Origin: Halorussus salinisoli
GTDB lineage: Archaea; Halobacteriota; Halobacteria; Halobacteriales; Haladaptataceae
DNA: 64,000 bases
Assembly: GCA_005239435.1 (NCBI GenBank)
Contig: SZNP01000005.1
Coordinates: forward strand, 310,001 to 374,000
Reading direction: 5' to 3'
Part shown: one piece after another, positions 59,532 to 64,000 of the stretch
Layout of the letters: each line of letters begins with the position of its first letter
Position numbering within the stretch: position 1 is the first letter of the stretch
The notes under the pieces: generated by a model
What the model saw: the letters and a program-made list of their open reading frames with translations, nothing else
Databases searched by the model: none
Told to the model about the DNA's origin: nothing
Position numbers and translations under genes: made by a program

Positions 59532-60860
59532 TTGCCAATCTCACGCAAAGATATTTATCATTATGGATACCGCATACGGGCATGGGGTCACGCAAACAAC
59601 CCTCAAAGGAGCGAGGATTCGGAACTGCGGACCGGCGGACTCTCTTCGCGGCGGAACGTTCTCAGACTCGCTGGCGTCGTCGGGACGGGTGCGCTAGCGG
59701 GGTGCGTCGGCGGCGCAGGACTCGGCGGGGGTCAGGGCATCGACACCGTCACGTACGGGATGCTCAACCCGATGACCGGTCCCTACGGCGGACTCGCCGA
59801 GGGCCAGCGACAGGGAGCGAAACTCGCAGTCCAACACGTAAACGAGAGCGACGAGTTCGGCTTCGAGATGGACGCCGTCTACGAGGACACCGAGGCCGAC
59901 GCCTCGACCGGCCGACAGCGCGCACAGAAGGTCGTCCAGCAGGACGGCGCGCAGTACATCATGGGCGCGATTTCGAGTTCGACCGCGCTGGCGCTCAACT
60001 CGTTCGCCGAGAGCGAGGAGATCATCTACAATCCAGGGGCGGCCGCGATGAACATCACGGGCGCGGAGTGCAACGAGTGGGTGTTCCGAGCCGAGACCCA
60101 CACCGCCCAAATCGCAGAAGCGGTCGCTCCGTGGACCGCGAACAACGTCGGAACCAAAGTCTGGTTCCACATCGCCGACTACGCCTACGGGAACTCGGTC
60201 CGCCGCGAGTGGAGTTCCCGAATGGCGGAGGCCAGCGACGACTTCGAGGAGGTCGGCGTCTCCCGGTCGCAACTCGGGTCGAGTAACTTCGGGTCGTACA
60301 TCAGTCAGATAAGCAACTCCGACGCCGACGTGGTGGTGGTCGGAATGACCGGCGGCGACCTCATCAACTTCACCGCGCAGGCCGCCGACCAGGGATTGAA
60401 AGACGACGTGGAAATCGTGAGTCCGACCATGACGTTCCAGGTCGTCAGGAACGCGCTCGGCCCGGCGGCCTACGGAACCTACGGCGGGGTCCGGTACAAC
60501 GCCCAAGTCGACACCGGTGACAATCATGACTTCGTGAGTGCCTACCAGCAAGCCTACGACTCGACGCCGGACAGTTTCGCCCGGGTCGCCTACGACTCCA
60601 TCCGGATGACCGCCCACGGCATCTCGGAGGCGGGGACCAACGACCCCGAGGAGGTCAAAGACGTTCTGGCGGGCCTCGAAGTGCCGAGCCTGTTCGGCCC
60701 GAACCAGTTCCGGGAGTGCGACCACCAGGCTACGAACCCGGTCTGGGCCGGGGAGAACGTCGAACCCGACTCCGGGGAGGCCGCCACGGTGGAACTGCGG
60801 GAGATGATCGAAGGTCAGGACGCCATCCCGTCCTGCGACGAGACCAACTGCGACCTCTGA
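59532..60860 (+). CDS. Liv-type ABC importer binding lipoprotein (start unresolved)
   Basis: A binding protein of the branched-chain amino acid/urea class: mature part with VTYGMLNPMTGPYGGLAEGQ, TADVVVVGMTGG-like strands and the C-terminal NPVWAGE. A Tat motif RRNVLRLAG and lipobox LAGC (about residue 58 from the frame start) give a lipoprotein. No ATG or GTG opens this frame before the signal: the frame runs back to TTG 59532, which lies above the TATA-like GATATTTATC (59550-59559). ATG 59582 (MGSRKQPSKERG) is at leaderless distance but in another frame. A frameshift near 59590-59640 or a non-AUG start is indicated. Confidence 0.8.
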   Translation: MPISRKDIYHYGYRIRAWGHANNPQRSEDSELRTGGLSSRRNVLRLAGVVGTGALAGCVGGAGLGGGQGIDTVTYGMLNPMTGPYGGLAEGQRQGAKLAVQHVNESDEFGFEMDAVYEDTEADASTGRQRAQKVVQQDGAQYIMGAISSSTALALNSFAESEEIIYNPGAAAMNITGAECNEWVFRAETHTAQIAEAVAPWTANNVGTKVWFHIADYAYGNSVRREWSSRMAEASDDFEEVGVSRSQLGSSNFGSYISQISNSDADVVVVGMTGGDLINFTAQAADQGLKDDVEIVSPTMTFQVVRNALGPAAYGTYGGVRYNAQVDTGDNHDFVSAYQQAYDSTPDSFARVAYDSIRMTAHGISEAGTNDPEEVKDVLAGLEVPSLFGPNQFRECDHQATNPVWAGENVEPDSGEAATVELREMIEGQDAIPSCDETNCDL

Positions 60861-60861
60861 C

Positions 60862-62844
60862 ATGGTCAGGTTCGCGGGGTTCGCCGAGCAACTGCTGAAC
60901 GGACTGACCATCGGGATGGTCTACGTCCTGATAGCGGCGGGACTGTCGGTCATCTTCGGCGTGATGGACGTGATAAACTTCGCGCACGGCGAACTGTTCG
61001 CACTCGGCGCGTACATGGCGTTCGCCATCACCGCACCGCTCGGCGGCGCGGGGTTCTGGGTGGCTCTCGTGGTGGCACCCCTGCTCGTCGGCGTGGTCGG
61101 TGCGGCCATCGAGCGACTCACGCTCAGACCCATCTACGACCGGAATCCGCTGTATCACATCCTGCTGACCTTCGGACTGGTGTTGATACTCAACGACGTG
61201 ATCACCCTGCTCTGGGGTAGACAGGACAAGCCGCTCAGCGCGCCACCCCTCCTCGACGGGCCGGTCACGGTGCTGGGCGTCACACACTCGCTGTACGGCT
61301 ACTTCATCGTCGCGTTCGGAGCGGTCCTGTCGCTCGCGACGTGGTGGGCGCTGAACAACACCCGGTTCGGTCTCGTCGTGCGCGCCGGGTCCCAGGACCG
61401 CGAGATGGTCCGGAACCTCGGCATCGACATCGACCGATACTACACCCTCGTCTTCGGCGTCGGGGCCGCCCTCGCAGCAGTCGCGGGCGTCGTCCTCGGG
61501 GCCTACCAGAACGTCAGCACGACCATGGGAAGCGAGATCATCATCCCGGCGTTCGTGGTCGTGGTCATCGGCGGCCTCGGAAGTTTCCGCGGCGCGGTCG
61601 TCGGGGGACTGGGCATCGGCGTCATCCAGACGCTGGCCCGGACGTACGTCCAGAGTCTGGAGGGACTCATCGTGTACGGACTGATGATAGGGGTCCTGCT
61701 CGTCAAGCCCGAAGGGCTGTTCGGCAGTCCGGAGTGGCAGACGACCGCCGAGTCCGAGGAGGAACTGCTCGCGGGGACTCGCGGCGGACTACTGACCGAC
61801 CGCCAGCGGTTCGGTATCGGTGCAGTAGTCGTCGGCCTGCTCGCGCTCGTCCCCCTCGGTGTAGAGGTGTTCTACTCCGAGTACGCCCTGACGATACTCT
61901 CGGAGGTGCTCATCTGGGCGCTGTTCGCGCTCAGCCTCGACTTCGTGATGGGTTACGCCGGACTGGTGTCGCTGGGTCACGCGCTGTTCTACGGTTCGGG
62001 CGCGTACGCCGCGATGCTGGCCCTCCTGCATCTCACGCCCTCGGCGTTCGTGGCACTCGCCGTCGCGGTGGTCGTCTGCGGCGTCGTCGCGTGGGCCATC
62101 GGCTACCTCTCGATACGCGTGTCGGGAGTCTACTTCGCCATGATAACGCTGGCGTTCGCCCAGTTGTTCTACAACGCGGTGTTCAAGTTCGACTGGACCG
62201 GCGGGAGCGACGGCCTGTTCGGCGCGGACGTGCTGTACGGAGTCGGGAGCGTCGCGTTCGAACTCGACGAAATCGCGGAGTCGATTCCGCTGGTGAGCGA
62301 AGACGCCCTGTTCTACTACTTCCTGCTCGGAGTGGTCGTCGGGTCGTACCTACTGGCCCGTCGCATCATGCAGGCCCCCTTCGGGAGCGTCCTCCAGTCG
62401 ATACGCGAGAGCGAGCGCCGGACCGAGTTCGTCGGCTACGACGTGACCGCCTACAAGCGCCGGGCGTTCGTGGTCAGCGGGTCGCTCGCCGGCCTCGCAG
62501 GCGGCCTGTTCGCCATCCACAACGCCTACGTCGCGCCCTCGCTACTCCACTGGATAAACTCGGGCGAGGTCATCGTGATGACGGTCCTCGGCGGGATGGG
62601 AACCCTCTACGGCCCGATGGTCGGTGCGGGCGTCTACATCGGGTTCGAGGACGTGCTGTCGTCGTACACCGACCAGTGGCAGATGGTGCTGGGCACCATC
62701 TTCGTCGTGTTCGTCATCCTGCTCCCGCGAGGACTGGTTTCGCTCCCGGACAGACTGCAATCGGCGCGCGGACCGAAGGCGGGTGCCGGGGGCGACCGCG
62801 GCGAAGAGACCGAACCCCTCGCCGAGCAGGAGGTGAACGAGTGA
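60862..62844 (+). CDS. Fused LivH-LivM ABC permease
   Basis: A 660-residue permease in which the two usually separate subunits are one chain. Residues 1-290 match LivH (AAGLSVIFGVMDVINFAHGE, then GSEIIIPAFVVVVIGGLGSF). Residues 310-650 match LivM (SLDFVMGYAGLVSLGHALFYG, RESERRTEFVGYDV, GGMGTLYGPMVGAGVYI). Together about 16-18 TM helices. A short charged linker (SEEELLAGTRGG) joins them. It starts two bases after the binding-protein stop and overlaps the LivG start, giving one transcript. Confidence 0.9.
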   Translation: MVRFAGFAEQLLNGLTIGMVYVLIAAGLSVIFGVMDVINFAHGELFALGAYMAFAITAPLGGAGFWVALVVAPLLVGVVGAAIERLTLRPIYDRNPLYHILLTFGLVLILNDVITLLWGRQDKPLSAPPLLDGPVTVLGVTHSLYGYFIVAFGAVLSLATWWALNNTRFGLVVRAGSQDREMVRNLGIDIDRYYTLVFGVGAALAAVAGVVLGAYQNVSTTMGSEIIIPAFVVVVIGGLGSFRGAVVGGLGIGVIQTLARTYVQSLEGLIVYGLMIGVLLVKPEGLFGSPEWQTTAESEEELLAGTRGGLLTDRQRFGIGAVVVGLLALVPLGVEVFYSEYALTILSEVLIWALFALSLDFVMGYAGLVSLGHALFYGSGAYAAMLALLHLTPSAFVALAVAVVVCGVVAWAIGYLSIRVSGVYFAMITLAFAQLFYNAVFKFDWTGGSDGLFGADVLYGVGSVAFELDEIAESIPLVSEDALFYYFLLGVVVGSYLLARRIMQAPFGSVLQSIRESERRTEFVGYDVTAYKRRAFVVSGSLAGLAGGLFAIHNAYVAPSLLHWINSGEVIVMTVLGGMGTLYGPMVGAGVYIGFEDVLSSYTDQWQMVLGTIFVVFVILLPRGLVSLPDRLQSARGPKAGAGGDRGEETEPLAEQEVNE

Positions 62845-63647
62845 TGGCGACCGCACACGCCGACGACTTCGACGCCGCGACCGAGGCGCTCCTCCGGACC
62901 GAGGACCTGACCAAGCAGTTCGGCGACTTCGTGGCCGTGGACGGCGTGAACCTCGAAGTCCGCGAGGGCGAGTTCCGGAGCGTCATCGGGCCGAACGGCG
63001 CGGGCAAGACCACGCTGTTCAACTGCATCACGGGCGCGCTCCGGCCCACCTCGGGGGCGGTCCGCTTCCGCGGCGAGGACGTGACTCGGATGGCTCCCCA
63101 CGAGCGCGTCCGGCGCGGGATGGGCCGGTCGTTCCAGATAAGCACCGTCTTCGGCGGCCTGTCGGTCCGGGAGAACGTCAGACTCTCGGCCCAGTCGGTC
63201 GCCGAGGGCGAGGGGAGGCTTCCGATTCAGCGGAAACTGTTCACTCCGACCGGGCGATTCGAGGAGGTCGAGTCCCGGACCGACGAGGTGCTGGCCCAAA
63301 TCGGTCTCGCCGACCGGGCCGACGAGTACGCCCGCAACCTGGCTCACGGCGACCGGCGGCGACTCGAACTCGGACTCGTGCTGGCGACCGACCCCGACCT
63401 CGTGTTGCTCGACGAACCCACTGCGGGGATGGGGAGCGAGGAGACCCACCGGACCATAGCCCTCATCGAGGAGGTGCTGGCCGACCGAACCATGCTACTC
63501 ATCGAACACGACATCGACCTCGTGATGAACGTCTCGGACCGCGTGACGGTCCTGAATCGCGGCCAAATACTGGCGACCGGCACGCCCGAGGCGGTGGCCG
63601 ACGACGACGAGGTGCAGCAGGCCTACCTCGGAGGTGTCCGGGAGTGA
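62844..63647 (+). CDS. livG: ABC transporter ATPase LivG
   Basis: A 267-residue ATPase with Walker A GPNGAGKTT (about 52), the Liv-type MGRSFQISTVFGGLSVRENV segment, Walker B LVLLDEPTAGM and the switch His in LLIEHDIDLVMNV. The signature is somewhat changed, LAHGDRRRLELGLVL (G-D-R-R instead of S-G-G-Q), as often in LivG. ATG 62844 overlaps the permease stop; GTG 62841 is in frame as well. LivF follows with a four-base overlap. Confidence 0.92.
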   Translation: MATAHADDFDAATEALLRTEDLTKQFGDFVAVDGVNLEVREGEFRSVIGPNGAGKTTLFNCITGALRPTSGAVRFRGEDVTRMAPHERVRRGMGRSFQISTVFGGLSVRENVRLSAQSVAEGEGRLPIQRKLFTPTGRFEEVESRTDEVLAQIGLADRADEYARNLAHGDRRRLELGLVLATDPDLVLLDEPTAGMGSEETHRTIALIEEVLADRTMLLIEHDIDLVMNVSDRVTVLNRGQILATGTPEAVADDDEVQQAYLGGVRE

Positions 63648-64000
63648 GCCGCGAGAGTTCGACGCAGTCGAATCGCCTCGATTCGGGGGCCTGCGGGGAC
63701 CCACTGCTCGACGTGTCGGGTCTCGTGGCGGGGTACGGCGCGACCGAGGTCCTGCACGGGGTCTCGCTCTGCGTCGAGGAAGGCGAGGTGGTCTCGCTGG
63801 TCGGGCGCAACGGCGCGGGCAAGACGACGACGCTGCGCTCTATCGTTGGCAACGTCGTCCCCTCGGCGGGGAGCGTCACCTTCGACGGCGAGGACGTGAC
63901 CGGCCTGTCGGCCGAGAAGACCGTCCAGCGAAACGTGGCGTTCGTGCCGGAGGAGCGCCGCATCTTCCCCGGCCTGACGGTCGCGGAGAACCTCCGAGTG
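63644..64000 (+). CDS. livF: ABC transporter ATPase LivF (cut by window end)
   Basis: The first 119 residues are visible, from GTG 63644 (its GTGA overlaps the LivG stop). Walker A GRNGAGKTTTLRSI occurs at about residue 57, and the Liv-type FVPEERRIFPGLTVAENL segment is present. The rest, including Walker B, lies outside. It pairs with LivG as the second ATPase of the importer. Confidence 0.9.
   Translation, partial: MSRESSTQSNRLDSGACGDPLLDVSGLVAGYGATEVLHGVSLCVEEGEVVSLVGRNGAGKTTTLRSIVGNVVPSAGSVTFDGEDVTGLSAEKTVQRNVAFVPEERRIFPGLTVAENLRV

Overview
The window comes from a halophilic archaeon (class Halobacteria); the genus cannot be fixed from the sequence. The evidence is high GC, strongly acidic proteins, many genes whose start codon lies about 25-30 bases after an archaeal TATA-like box with no Shine-Dalgarno (leaderless), a TFB transcription factor, a HalX response regulator, a bacterio-opsin-activator type regulator (BAT/HTH_10), P-loop-less RecA-like haloarchaeal proteins, and Tat-dependent secretion (tatA plus three Tat-type signal peptides). 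No rRNA, tRNA, CRISPR array or complete insertion sequence was found.

Layout. 0-10 kb: HalX response regulator, a winged-helix protein, a 7-TM protein, a HEAT-repeat pseudokinase, a GT87-type membrane glycosyltransferase and a MutS2/MutS5-like ATPase. 10-15 kb: a 1668-residue sensor-regulator made of repeated PAS-GAF modules ending in HTH_10. 15-25 kb: a Tat-exported chymotrypsin-fold protease, an M24 peptidase, an RnfC/PduS-like flavoprotein divergent from an E1alpha-E1beta-alcohol dehydrogenase operon, and a DUF7504-like protein. 25-34 kb: TFB, a CPBP protease, tatA, a solitary sufB, small HTH and membrane proteins, gamma-glutamyltransferase and a hydantoinase-like amidohydrolase. 34-41 kb: haem genes (hemE, and the overlapping pair hemH-hemG) and a membrane-anchored arylsulfotransferase-like protein. 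41-46 kb: a single-polypeptide type IIG restriction-modification enzyme facing an RNase H-fold exonuclease. 46-50 kb: small zinc-ribbon proteins, GNAT, DUF457, a cyclase-family hydrolase and a tethered HTH protein. 51-54 kb: an iron/siderophore ABC importer with three DtxR-like operators. 54-58 kb: cupin, a divergent M24/DddP-like protein, an SMR exporter, a duplicated EthD-type protein and small membrane proteins. 58-64 kb: a luciferase-like oxidoreductase, then a Liv-type ABC importer (binding protein, fused LivH-LivM permease, LivG, LivF cut by the window end).

How the parts connect. Iron uptake, Fe-S assembly (SufB) and the last steps of haem synthesis all occur here, and the importer carries iron-regulator-like boxes at both of its promoters. 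The 2-oxoacid dehydrogenase E1 pair and alcohol dehydrogenase form one transcription unit, with an electron-transfer-like flavoprotein divergently upstream. The intergenic regions hold two dispersed repeat families. One is a GC-rich hairpin element with a 17-bp core, seen in full or partial form at six sites. The other has CGTGG...CCACGAAAC units and occurs at two loci 23 kb apart. These repeats, the pseudokinase, the recently duplicated PAS-GAF and EthD genes, and two apparent frameshift/start anomalies (58.1-58.3 kb and 59.5-59.7 kb) are the least ordinary parts of the window.
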